Origin: Donghicola sp041224595
GTDB taxonomy: Bacteria > Pseudomonadota > Alphaproteobacteria > Rhodobacterales > Rhodobacteraceae
Length of the DNA stretch: 64,000 nucleotides
Assembly: GCF_041224595.1 (NCBI RefSeq)
Contig: NZ_JBGFGN010000131.1
Location: forward strand, 45,719-109,718
Reading direction: 5' to 3'
The position numbers were made by a program, and so were the translations under genes. Under the pieces are notes generated by a model, which had not been told where the DNA came from, did not search any database, and saw only the letters and a program-made list of their open reading frames with translations. This document shows, piece by piece, positions 53,516 through 61,723 of this stretch (position 1 is its first letter; every line of letters begins with the position of its first letter).

Positions 53516-55420
53516 ATGACCCCGCTGACACTGGCAGAGCAAAGCTTTCTGAAAATTGACACCCCGCAGCAGGTCAAACCTGCCGAAGCCAAGTCTGGCT
53601 CGGCGAACGTGTTCGGCAACGTGATGGCGCACGCTCGGGACAGCGCAGATCAGGAAACGACCGAGGACGTTGCTTCTGCCCAAGCAGACAGCAAAACAGC
53701 AACGACACCCGATAAAAGCCAGAAGTCTGCGAATTCGACCGAAGCCCCAAAGCCCGACGTGCAGAAGCCCACTTTGACGGGCGAGGCTCGGCAAGAGGCA
53801 AAAGCCGAAATCCCCTTGATGGCCCGCGTGCCCGAGGGCGGGCTGACCACCAAAGCCGCGCCCAAGAACGCCGAAGCACAAGATAAGCCAGAAGGCGCGA
53901 AAGCGATCAAACTCGCTGAGACCGTCGGTGAGCGGACAGAAACCGTTGCGTCTCTTCAGACCAAAGAACTGACCAAGACGGTTAAAGCCGATAAAAACGC
54001 GCCGGAGTTGGCTGCCGAGACGACTGACGTCGACCCTCAGAAAATCGCAGCAAGCGAAGGGGTGCAAACAGACGCCTCTGCCTCTCCGGAAATGCGTGAG
54101 CGACTGCAAGCGCTGAGTGCAACAACCAGCGCCGCGGCTTTGAATGTTCAAGCCGCAGTTCCTGCCGCTGAGACGACACCGAACGAGAAGCCTGCCGCAA
54201 CATTGGCCGCGCTCTCTCTTCGCGCGCAAATGGGCGAGAAACCCGCCAAGGCAACATCGGCCCTAACCGCGCAGGATAGCCAGAAGGCCTCGGTAGAGGT
54301 CACGAGCACTCAGAACGAAAGCTCCGATGTTCTTGGTTTTGGCAAAGGGCAGTCCTCGACAGAGAAAGTCGAGAACGCTGCAACCGCAGGCTTCTCGAAA
54401 GGCGCAGGCAAGGACGCCAAGACAGCGATCACCCCAGTTGGGAAGGCCGATGTAGTAGACCCAACCTTGTCGAAAAAAGAGGGCGAGACACTCACGCCCG
54501 AAGCGCAAGAGAACGCGCAGACCCTCGCTGTCGCGACTGCAGGCGCAGCGGTTTCAGCCCCCGTGACGCCGCGAACAACAGACAAGCCCGCGACCGGATT
54601 GAAATCCACGCAACCCGTGAACGCGGCTCCGCAGAGTTCGGCGCGGCGCACCGAACAAGGCGCGCCCACCACTCAAGCGCGACTGCCAGAACAGGCAGCA
54701 CGGGATTCGGCAAACTTGCAAACCAGAGCAGGTGATGCGCCCACATCTGTCGTCGAGAAGCCCGCCGCCACTGGCGAGAAGCCTGACTTCGCTCTGAAGA
54801 TGGAGAACTTGATCCAGCAGGCTGCGACAAAGGATACAACACCTGAGACCCTAGATATCAGCGCGACATTTACCGAGGTCGCTCAGCCCGCCCAACCGCT
54901 GCCGCAGACCGCAATCGCCGCGCCCCAGGTGCAGGTCGTTGCGTCGCCCGAGAGCTTCCAACAGGTCGAGGCAGCCGTGAAAACAGCCGTCGCGCAGGAA
55001 TTGGCGATGGACGAAGCCACTTGGCCGGAAACTATGGTTCAGGACATCGGGTTCGAGACTTTGGCCGATGGCGAAGCAATGGAAATCCAGCTGACCCCAG
55101 AAAATCTAGGCCGCGTGCAATTGCGCATGGAACTGCGGGATGGCGCAGCCTCTGTCACGATCGTGACAGAGACCTCCGAAGCTGCGAAACAATTCAACGA
55201 TAACCAGCAAAAGCTGGCAGACCTGCTCGCCAAGCAGGGCGTCGAACTGGCCAACCATAACGCTGGCACCGGCCGCGATATGGGACGAGGCGGATCGGAC
55301 GGCCAGAATGGCAACGGCTCTACATCTTCTCTTCAAAACGACACAGCCGATGGAACCGGACAGACCGAGGTGGCAACCGCCCGCAAAGATCCGAACCGAC
55401 TCGTGGACGTACAGGCATAG
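53516..55420 (+). CDS. fliK: Flagellar hook-length control protein FliK
   Basis: A 634-residue secreted ruler. The first 430 residues are Ala/Lys/Glu/Thr-rich and disordered. The C-terminal specificity-switch domain (about 510-600) has the FliK signature (GEAMEIQLTPENLGRVQLRMELRDGAASVTIVTET, QKLADLLAKQGVEL), followed by a Gly/Asn-rich tail. It is longer than E. coli FliK (about 375), so hook length control may differ. The ATG at 53516 with AAAGGA is used; the TTG at 53480 would lie about three bases from the predicted transcript start. Confidence 0.9.
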   Translation: MTPLTLAEQSFLKIDTPQQVKPAEAKSGSANVFGNVMAHARDSADQETTEDVASAQADSKTATTPDKSQKSANSTEAPKPDVQKPTLTGEARQEAKAEIPLMARVPEGGLTTKAAPKNAEAQDKPEGAKAIKLAETVGERTETVASLQTKELTKTVKADKNAPELAAETTDVDPQKIAASEGVQTDASASPEMRERLQALSATTSAAALNVQAAVPAAETTPNEKPAATLAALSLRAQMGEKPAKATSALTAQDSQKASVEVTSTQNESSDVLGFGKGQSSTEKVENAATAGFSKGAGKDAKTAITPVGKADVVDPTLSKKEGETLTPEAQENAQTLAVATAGAAVSAPVTPRTTDKPATGLKSTQPVNAAPQSSARRTEQGAPTTQARLPEQAARDSANLQTRAGDAPTSVVEKPAATGEKPDFALKMENLIQQAATKDTTPETLDISATFTEVAQPAQPLPQTAIAAPQVQVVASPESFQQVEAAVKTAVAQELAMDEATWPETMVQDIGFETLADGEAMEIQLTPENLGRVQLRMELRDGAASVTIVTETSEAAKQFNDNQQKLADLLAKQGVELANHNAGTGRDMGRGGSDGQNGNGSTSSLQNDTADGTGQTEVATARKDPNRLVDVQA

Positions 55421-55431
55421 GACACTGAACA

Positions 55432-56025
55432 ATGAGTGACGCAAACACAGATGCGCCCAAAAAGAAGGGAAAACTGCTGAAGATCATTCTGATGATCCTC
55501 GGGTTCCTGTTGTTCCTTGGCGGTGGCTTTGCCGGCGGCGTGTATTACGCGGGCATGCAGATGTCCCCGTCTGAAGAGGTTCTGCGCCTTGTTGAACGCA
55601 CCAATGGTGAGGGCGGCGAAGGCGGTGAAGAAGGCGGCGAGGGTGAAGGCGAAGAGGGCGAAGGTGGCCCCCAGAAAATGGTCAAGGACATCCCTGAAAC
55701 GCCTGTCTTCCAGACCAGCTACTATGAATTTCCCGACACGCTGACCACCAACCTCAAGGGTTCGCGCCGTTTTTTGCAGGTAGGGATCGGCATGTCGACC
55801 CAGTATGATGCAAGCGTCATTACCAACGTGGAAACTCACGCGATGGCGATCCGCTCGGATTTCCTGGCGGTGATCAGTGGCTTCTCGGAAGATGACGTCG
55901 CGGGCATGGACGGACGAGACCGTCTGGCCGAAGCAATGAAGGATGCCGTGAACAAACGTCTCGAACAACTCGAAGGGTTCGGCGGGATCGAGAACGTCTT
56001 CTTCCCGTCTTTCGTTCTGCAGTAA
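55432..56025 (+). CDS. fliL: Flagellar basal body-associated protein FliL
   Basis: A 197-residue single-pass membrane protein: Lys-rich cytoplasmic start, TM at about 16-38 (LLKIILMILGFLLFLGGGFAGGVYYAG), a striking Gly/Glu-rich linker at about 58-80 (GEGGEGGEEGGEGEGEEGEGG), then the periplasmic stomatin-like FliL domain (FLQVGIGMSTQYDASVITNVETHAMAIRSDFLAVI). Supports torque and stator retention. The canonical copy; a paralogue is at 34068. Confidence 0.9.
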   Translation: MSDANTDAPKKKGKLLKIILMILGFLLFLGGGFAGGVYYAGMQMSPSEEVLRLVERTNGEGGEGGEEGGEGEGEEGEGGPQKMVKDIPETPVFQTSYYEFPDTLTTNLKGSRRFLQVGIGMSTQYDASVITNVETHAMAIRSDFLAVISGFSEDDVAGMDGRDRLAEAMKDAVNKRLEQLEGFGGIENVFFPSFVLQ

Positions 56026-56041
56026 AGGACGCGGTCGAGCG

Positions 56042-57046
56042 ATGGCAAAGGCAACAAAACTCTCCAGCTTCGAGGTCGCCGCCCTTGTGGACGGCCTCAA
56101 GAATCTGGACGACGATTCAGGCGACAGCAATGACGCCAGCAGTCAGGCCAAACCCTATAAGTTTGGCGAAGACAACGTTTCGGCGCTGGGGGATTACTAT
56201 GGCCTGCGGATGGTCAACGAACGCTTTAACCGTCTTGCGCGGAGCGTCTTTTTGCCTTTCTTGCGGATGCAGCCGCGTATCTCGTCCTTTCCGCCAGAAA
56301 TCAAAACATATGACCACTACACCGATGAACTGGATAACTTCAGTAGCCTGACCATCAGCCGCATCGACGAATTGCGTGGCACACAGATGGTCGTTTTGCA
56401 GCCGACCTTCGTCTCGCTTTTGACCAATGTGTATTACGGCGGGGAACTCAAAACGCCGCCGCCGTCAGGACGCAGTGAATTCACCGCGACAGAATTGCGC
56501 GTGATTGAACTGGTGGTCGGCGGGCTGAACCGTGCGCTCGAGATGGCATGGCGGGATCTCTATCCGATCCAATTGACCGGGTCGGCCCACGAAGAAAACC
56601 TGCAGTTTGCCAGCTTTCTTGATGGCCAAGAGCAGGTGGTGAAATGTTCGTTTATCGTGCAGCTTCCGGGCGGCGATCCGGCGGATATCGATATCCTTTA
56701 TCCGCTGCAAACTCTGAAACCTATCGCGTCACAACTGCGCTCGCGTAGCCAGTCCGACATTGTGGGCGAAGATCTAAGCTGGCGCGCACGACTGGAGCGC
56801 GCCGTCATGAACGTGCCGCTAACGATCACGGCCCATTTGGACGAACCCAAAGTCCAGCTGAGGTCGATCACAGACCCCACACCTGGCCGGGTTGTACCTG
56901 TGGATCTCAAGCCCGCCCCGCGCCTGTTGGTCGAGGGTCAGCACTTCTTCAACGGGGACATTGGTGAAGTAAACGGCAAAGCCGCAATCAACATCACCGA
57001 ATGCGTGGCGACTGTCCCGCAAGAAAAGGAAAGGATGACAGGATGA
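56042..57046 (+). CDS. fliM: Flagellar motor switch protein FliM
   Basis: A 334-residue C-ring protein. Its middle CheC-like domain is recognisable (YGLRMVNERFNRLARSVFLPFLRMQPRI; FTATELRVIELVVGGLNRALEMAWRDLYPI) and a C-terminal SpoA domain follows. The N-terminal CheY-binding helix is divergent: LSSFEVAALVDGLKN replaces the E. coli LSQAEIDALL type. The stop overlaps fliN (ATGA). Confidence 0.93.
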   Translation: MAKATKLSSFEVAALVDGLKNLDDDSGDSNDASSQAKPYKFGEDNVSALGDYYGLRMVNERFNRLARSVFLPFLRMQPRISSFPPEIKTYDHYTDELDNFSSLTISRIDELRGTQMVVLQPTFVSLLTNVYYGGELKTPPPSGRSEFTATELRVIELVVGGLNRALEMAWRDLYPIQLTGSAHEENLQFASFLDGQEQVVKCSFIVQLPGGDPADIDILYPLQTLKPIASQLRSRSQSDIVGEDLSWRARLERAVMNVPLTITAHLDEPKVQLRSITDPTPGRVVPVDLKPAPRLLVEGQHFFNGDIGEVNGKAAINITECVATVPQEKERMTG

Positions 57047-57339
57047 GCGATAATCCAATTGCCGCCGGCGGAGACAGCGTGAACGCAAAGCTCGGGATGC
57101 TGGCCAACGTCAAAGTAAAAATGACGGTCGAGGTCGGCCGCACTGAAATCACCATTCAGGATCTTTTGCGCCTGAATGAAGGGTCGGTAATCGAACTGGA
57201 CCGCATGGCGGGGGATCCGCTGGATATTCTGGTCAACGGCACCATCATCGCCCGCGGCGAAGTGGTGGTTGTCGGCGAACGGTTCGGCATCCGCTTTGGT
57301 GAAATCGTCGACCCCGAAGAGCGCATGGCCTCTGTCTAA
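57043..57339 (+). CDS. fliN: Flagellar motor switch protein FliN
   Basis: A 98-residue, SpoA-domain-only FliN: LGMLANVKVKMTVEVGRTEITIQDLLRLNEGSVIELDRMAGDPLDILVNG, IARGEVVVVGERFGIRFGEIV. It forms the lower C ring with FliM. Start coupled to the fliM stop; the frame upstream of it is a fliM shadow. Shorter than E. coli FliN (137) because the disordered N-terminus is missing. Confidence 0.94.
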   Translation: MSDNPIAAGGDSVNAKLGMLANVKVKMTVEVGRTEITIQDLLRLNEGSVIELDRMAGDPLDILVNGTIIARGEVVVVGERFGIRFGEIVDPEERMASV

Positions 57340-57434
57340 GGTGCATTTCCGGGGATCAGAGCCGGAAACCACACCGCATGCCAACTTTTGCGCTGCGTCT
57401 CCCTGCCTTTTGGATAGGGGGGGCGACGCTCTAA

Positions 57435-57451
57435 TTGGCATGAAACATGCT
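57435..57451 (+). promoter_or_regulatory. Sigma-54 promoter of fliO-fliPQR-flhB
   Basis: TTGGCATGAAACATGCT keeps TTGGCA, GG-N10-GC and TGCT. The expected transcript start near 57462 rules out fliO starts upstream of that point. Confidence 0.82.
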
Positions 57452-57490
57452 CCCTTTCCCGTGCAGATGCGCTGGAATTGGAGCAAAGCT

Positions 57491-57769
57491 TTGGACATTC
57501 TACAAACACAGCAGATTATGACCGTCCTCGTATTTCTGGGGGTTCTCGGTCTCGCATGGCTTGTCGTGCAACTGAACCGCACGAAGCTGGCTCAGAAAAC
57601 ACATGCGGGTCGCCGCCTGATCATCCGCGAAACCGCTGGCTTGGGAAATGGCGAACGCGCGCTCTTGATCGAAGCCGAAGGTCAGTCGGTCCTCGCGATC
57701 CTGCCCCGCAAAGGTCAAGTCCAGATGATGGCCCTGTCGCACCCCGCTTCGTCGGAGGGCGCAGAATGA
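57491..57769 (+). CDS. fliO: Flagellar biosynthesis protein FliO
   Basis: A small membrane protein assisting FliP assembly in the export gate. One TM at about residues 10-27 (MTVLVFLGVLGLAWLVVQL) is followed by a cytoplasmic beta domain (RRLIIRETAGLGNGERALLIEAEGQSVLAIL), typical of FliO. I place the start at TTG 57491 with GGAG seven bases upstream; this gives 92 residues and fits the sigma-54 promoter. ATG 57467 would leave only about five bases of leader, and ATG 57518 is a further alternative. Stop overlaps fliP. Confidence 0.8.
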   Translation: MDILQTQQIMTVLVFLGVLGLAWLVVQLNRTKLAQKTHAGRRLIIRETAGLGNGERALLIEAEGQSVLAILPRKGQVQMMALSHPASSEGAE

Positions 57770-58506
57770 TCCGCTCTCTCGTTCCTGCCGCGCTGGCACT
57801 TATCCTATTCGGGTCTCCCGCTTTCGCCCAAGGTCTGCCTGCACTTCAGCTCGAGGGCGCCGATGGCGAGGTCACCTATTCGCTGACCCTGCAAATTCTG
57901 GCACTGATGACAGTGCTGACCGTGCTGCCGTCGATCGTCTTTGGCATGAGCGCGTTCACCCGCATCATCATCGTGCTCTCGATCCTGCGCCAAGCTCTGG
58001 GCACCCAGCAGACACCCCCAAACCAAGTCCTGGTTTCGATCGCGCTGTTCCTCAGCTTTTTCGTTATGCAGCCCATGCTGACAGAACTCTATGACACCTC
58101 GATCGCGCCCTATCTGGATGGCGAGCTTGCTGCGCCCATCGCATTGGAAGAAGGCCGCAAGATCGTCACCGGCTACATGCTGGGGAACACGCGCCAGAAC
58201 GATCTGATGATGTTTGCCGAACTCGCGAATGCGGCACCTTTCGAAAACAACGAGGACGTGCCGCTTTCGATCCTGCTCCCCGCCTACATCACATCGGAGC
58301 TCAAAACCGCCTTCCAGATCGGTTTTCTGATTTTCCTGCCATTCCTAGTGATCGACATGGTCATCGCCTCGATCCTCATGGCTTTGGGTATGATGATGCT
58401 GTCGCCGATGCTGGTGTCCCTGCCCTTCAAGCTGCTGCTCTTCGTTCTGGTGGATGGATGGGCGCTTATGATGGGGTCACTTGCCTCTAGTTTCATGGGG
58501 AGCTAA
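57766..58506 (+). CDS. fliP: Flagellar biosynthetic protein FliP
   Basis: A 246-residue export-gate component with a cleavable signal (MIRSLVPAALALILFGSPAFA) and the FliP signatures (LTVLPSIVFGMSAFTRIIIVLSILRQALGTQQTPPNQVLVSIALFLSFFVM; FLPFLVIDMVIASILMALGMMMLSP). The start is fixed by ATGA overlap with fliO; the longer frame from 57478 is a shadow. Confidence 0.96.
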   Translation: MIRSLVPAALALILFGSPAFAQGLPALQLEGADGEVTYSLTLQILALMTVLTVLPSIVFGMSAFTRIIIVLSILRQALGTQQTPPNQVLVSIALFLSFFVMQPMLTELYDTSIAPYLDGELAAPIALEEGRKIVTGYMLGNTRQNDLMMFAELANAAPFENNEDVPLSILLPAYITSELKTAFQIGFLIFLPFLVIDMVIASILMALGMMMLSPMLVSLPFKLLLFVLVDGWALMMGSLASSFMGS

Positions 58507-58509
58507 CGC

Positions 58510-58776
58510 ATGGATTTCGACGCGAATATCGAGCATTTGCAGATCGCTTACTGGAACATCCTGCTAACCGCCGGACCCGTTTTGGGGATCGCTCTCGCGG
58601 TCGGCCTGATGGTCGGCGTCTTGCAGGCCGCGACATCGATCAACGAAGCAACCCTCAGCTTTGTACCGAAACTGGCGATCGTCCTGATCGCAATGGCGCT
58701 GCTTTCGGGGTTCATGCTGCGGGTGATGACTGACTACTTCGGCATGATTTTCGAAACCATCGCAACGATCAACTGA
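58510..58776 (+). CDS. fliQ: Flagellar biosynthetic protein FliQ
   Basis: An 88-residue protein of two membrane helices (AYWNILLTAGPVLGIALAVGLMVGVLQAATSINE; LVPKLAIV-type second helix), standard for FliQ in the export gate. Three bases after fliP. Confidence 0.95.
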   Translation: MDFDANIEHLQIAYWNILLTAGPVLGIALAVGLMVGVLQAATSINEATLSFVPKLAIVLIAMALLSGFMLRVMTDYFGMIFETIATIN

Positions 58777-58778
58777 CC

Positions 58779-59606
58779 ATGCTTCCTCCGGCGTTCAACT
58801 ACGATTCAGGCATTCCCGGCCTCGAGCTGGCAGAGGTCATCAGCTACACGCTGCAGTATATGTTCGCGATGCTGCGGATCGGGGCGTTCATTATCTCTGC
58901 GCCTTTCTTTGCTGCCCGCTATGTGGTGCTGCCCGTGCGTATCATGGCGACCGTGATCCTGACCTTGCCTGTCGTAAATACGATCCAGATGCCCCCGGTC
59001 GAAGACCTGGTCGCCCTGACTGCTGTGCCCATGATCCTGACCGAACTCACCATAGGACTGGCCGCAGGACTGGTGATGGCGATCATCTTTGGCACGGCAT
59101 CAGTTGCGGGTGACCGTATCGCGGCCACGGCTGGACTGGGCTTTGCCGCACAAATTGACCCTGCATCCGGCACCAGTGTCCCGGTCGTCTCTCAGATCTT
59201 TAGCCTGTTCATGCTGGCAACATTCGTTGCGGTTGACGGACACCTGATTGCCCTGCGTCTCATGATCGAGAGCTATACGCTTCTGCCTCCGGGCGGGCCT
59301 CTCGTGACCGGTCCGATGTTGGAAGCGGGCGCAGAGGCTGCTAGCATGATGTTCAACTTCAGTGTCCAGTTGATGATGCCGGTTGTTTCGGTGCTGCTGC
59401 TCGTAAACGTCTTGATTGGCGTGATCACACGGTCAGCGCCCCAGATGAACATCTTTTCTTTCGGCTTCCCGATGACACTGACGATGACCGTTGTTCTTCT
59501 TTTTTTCAGTGCGCCTGTTCTAGGCAAAGCCTGCGAGTGGGTCATGGGCGCCTCGCTGGAGCTGATCGAACACATGTTCAGGGAGATGGCCAATGGCAGA
59601 GGGTGA
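58779..59606 (+). CDS. fliR: Flagellar biosynthetic protein FliR
   Basis: A 275-residue polytopic export-gate protein with FliR features: MFAMLRIGAFIISAPFFAARYVVLPVRIM, ELTIGLAAGLVMAIIFGTASVAGDRIAATAGLGFA. Two bases follow fliQ, and the 3' end overlaps flhB by 14 bases. Confidence 0.94.
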   Translation: MLPPAFNYDSGIPGLELAEVISYTLQYMFAMLRIGAFIISAPFFAARYVVLPVRIMATVILTLPVVNTIQMPPVEDLVALTAVPMILTELTIGLAAGLVMAIIFGTASVAGDRIAATAGLGFAAQIDPASGTSVPVVSQIFSLFMLATFVAVDGHLIALRLMIESYTLLPPGGPLVTGPMLEAGAEAASMMFNFSVQLMMPVVSVLLLVNVLIGVITRSAPQMNIFSFGFPMTLTMTVVLLFFSAPVLGKACEWVMGASLELIEHMFREMANGRG

Positions 59607-60741
59607 CGACGGCCAAGAAAAGACAGAAGACCCAACGCCGAAACGAAAAGAACAAGCCAAGGAAGACGGTAAAGTCGTCACGTCCAAAGAGGTCTTTGTT
59701 CTGTTCAGCATTATTTCGGCGCTGGCGATCGTTATGGTCACTGGCAACATTGGCGAGACCCTGTCTGGCACATGGGCGAGTTGGCTGCGCTGGGACAGCT
59801 CTGAACAGCTGGAAACCATCATTCTATCTCGGCTCAAGGAATCGGTGCTGGCGCTGTTCTTGATCGGCATGGCCATCGGCATTCCGATGCTGCTCCTGAC
59901 CATCGCGGTACAGGCGGCTATGGGTGGAGTGAACTTTGCCCCCAAAGCGATGGCTTTCAAGGCGGACAAGATGGACCCGCTCAAGGGTCTCAAGCGCATG
60001 GTCTCGATGAAATCACTGGTCGAACTGGGCAAAGCGCTGCTCAAGGTCAGCTTGCTCGGGGGGGCCGCCTACGGCGTTGTCATGTCGATGATCCCCGAAA
60101 TGGAGTTGATGTACACCATGCCGGTCGGGCCATCTCTCTCGATGTTCCAGTCGGGCATTGTGCGCCTGCTGGTGGCTCTGATCATTGGCCTGTTTATCAT
60201 CGGCGGCGTTGATCTGGGATATCAAACCTACAGCCTGAACAAGAGCCTGAAGATGTCCCGTCAGGAACTCAAAGACGAATTCAAGCAAACCGAAGGCTCG
60301 CCCGAACTGAAGGGCGCAATCCGCCGCAAACAGATGGAAGCGGCTCAGGGGGCAGAACGCGCCAAAGCGCTGGACGACGTTCCGAACGCCACGGCGGTCA
60401 TCACAAACCCGACGCACTTTGCGATCGCCTTGCGGTATGACCCCGAAGAGGCCGAAGCCCCTGTTATCTTGGCCATGGGCAAAGGCGCAATGGCCCACCG
60501 CATCATGGAGCGCGCTGGCAAAGCGCGCGTGACCACGATCCAAGCGCCGCCTCTGGCCCGTGCACTCTACTTTACGGGCAAGATCGGTCAGATGATCCCC
60601 GAAGCGCTCTTTGTCGCTGTCGCGGCCATTCTGGCGCATGTCTATCGACTAGACCACGATATGCCGACCGAGATGCCCGATCTTGATATCCCCAAAGAAC
60701 TGCGGCTCAACGAACACGGCCGCCCGGAAGAGGAGGCCTGA
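59593..60741 (+). CDS. flhB: Flagellar biosynthetic protein FlhB
   Basis: A 382-residue export switch protein. The N-terminus is DGQEKTEDPTPKRKEQAKEDGKV, four membrane helices follow, and the autocleavage site NPTH sits in TAVITNPTHFAIALRYDP. Cleavage there lets the export apparatus change from hook to filament substrates under FliK. Ends the fliO operon with the small gene below. Confidence 0.96.
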   Translation: MAEGDDGQEKTEDPTPKRKEQAKEDGKVVTSKEVFVLFSIISALAIVMVTGNIGETLSGTWASWLRWDSSEQLETIILSRLKESVLALFLIGMAIGIPMLLLTIAVQAAMGGVNFAPKAMAFKADKMDPLKGLKRMVSMKSLVELGKALLKVSLLGGAAYGVVMSMIPEMELMYTMPVGPSLSMFQSGIVRLLVALIIGLFIIGGVDLGYQTYSLNKSLKMSRQELKDEFKQTEGSPELKGAIRRKQMEAAQGAERAKALDDVPNATAVITNPTHFAIALRYDPEEAEAPVILAMGKGAMAHRIMERAGKARVTTIQAPPLARALYFTGKIGQMIPEALFVAVAAILAHVYRLDHDMPTEMPDLDIPKELRLNEHGRPEEEA

Positions 60742-60742
60742 T

Positions 60743-60943
60743 TTGACCAACAACTCCAAACAAAGCGTCGGAACGCTGATTTCGACACTAAGCTTTGCGG
60801 GCGTCTCTGTGGCGTTGATGGATCAAGCGATGCAAGCCGAAGGGCTGCGCGCGGCCGGTTTGTGGGTCACGGCAGCTCTATGCCTTGCGGCCGCGCTACG
60901 GTTCCGGATTGCGGAACTGGTCGCAAAATGGCGCGGAGAGTGA
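60743..60943 (+). CDS. Small membrane protein downstream of flhB (66 aa)
   Basis: Begins at TTG 60743, one base after the flhB stop, with GAGGAGG about six bases upstream. The 66 residues include two hydrophobic helices (about 10-27, GTLISTLSFAGVSVALMD, and 36-52, GLWVTAALCLAAALRF) and end in a basic/acidic tail. It is probably translated with flhB. No family recognised. Confidence 0.58.
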   Translation: MTNNSKQSVGTLISTLSFAGVSVALMDQAMQAEGLRAAGLWVTAALCLAAALRFRIAELVAKWRGE

Positions 60944-60986
60944 CCCCGCGCCATGCAGCATCTATTGAGCAGACAAACAGCCTAGG

Positions 60987-61547
60987 TCAGAGAACAGGTA
61001 CAATCTGAGCCCCTGCCCCCAAACGCTCTGCCCAGCCGCACATATCGGCCGAAACTTCCATTTCAAGATCAGGGGAAACCTTGACCAGCGCTGCCACAGC
61101 CCGGTCTTTGTCTTTCTCCAGAGAAAGCTCTTTGATCTTAACGGTCGTCCAGGCGCCGCTGCCGACGCGGATTTCCACGAGGTTTTGCTCGTCAGTATTG
61201 CGTACTAACCAAGCCACGTCTTCTAGCTTGAACTCGGTCGCACCATCGTCCCGAGACTCTTCGATCTTGACCACGTGGGTCCGGACAAAGCGCTCTAGCG
61301 CATCGCTCTGGCTTAGGATGATGCCACCGCCAATGCGGGGCCAACCCTCTTCCAGTTGCATCCCAAGCGACGTCCAGTCACCCGCATTGCCTTCGGGGCG
61401 GTACGCCAATGTCAAACCATCACCACAGCGGGCCACTTCGTGTGCGCCATCGCCGAAAACAACCTTGGCAAATGGCTGGAGGTTTTCCATCGAGACGAAA
61501 GCGCCAACTTCATCCTCATTTCCAGTCGTGCCTGCAGTTTGCGACAT
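60987..61547 (-). CDS. Unrecognised 186-aa protein facing the flhB operon
   Basis: Start at 61547 follows GAAAGAGGCACAG; the longer open frame has a different composition upstream and would run across the motF-like promoter. The protein is soluble, with beta-strand rich halves (AFVSMENLQPFAKVVFGDGAHEVARCGDGLTLAYR; EIRVGSGAWTTVKIKELSLEKDKDRAVAALVKVSPDLEMEVSADMC). It is an insertion in opposite orientation between flhB and the motF-like gene. No family or sigma-54 motif seen. Confidence 0.62.
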   Translation of the reverse strand: MSQTAGTTGNEDEVGAFVSMENLQPFAKVVFGDGAHEVARCGDGLTLAYRPEGNAGDWTSLGMQLEEGWPRIGGGIILSQSDALERFVRTHVVKIEESRDDGATEFKLEDVAWLVRNTDEQNLVEIRVGSGAWTTVKIKELSLEKDKDRAVAALVKVSPDLEMEVSADMCGWAERLGAGAQIVPVL

Positions 61548-61664
61548 CTGTGCCTCTTTCGAATCTAAGATCAGGTAGGCTCCCGCGAAATTCATCGGGA
61601 GCAGCGTTCTAATTGGTTTAACGGTTCCGGCCTGAAAATCTTTAGCGTGGGGCGCTAGTGGGGA

Positions 61665-61682
61665 ATGGCACGGAAAATGCAA
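61665..61682 (+). promoter_or_regulatory. Sigma-54 promoter of the motF-like/PDZ operon
   Basis: TGGCACGGAAAATGCAA has a perfect TGGCAC -24 box, GG-N10-GC and TGCAA. The downstream ATG is 43 bases away with AGGAG upstream of it. Confidence 0.86.
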
Positions 61683-61723
61683 ATCATTCTGGCGAAGGGT
61701 CCACCCTGTAGTCAGGAGCCACC

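Noticed and set aside
53141..54229. Minus-strand open frame of 362 codons with many Arg, Cys and Phe
   Set aside because: Shadow of fliJ/fliK; it also crosses the fliK sigma-54 promoter.
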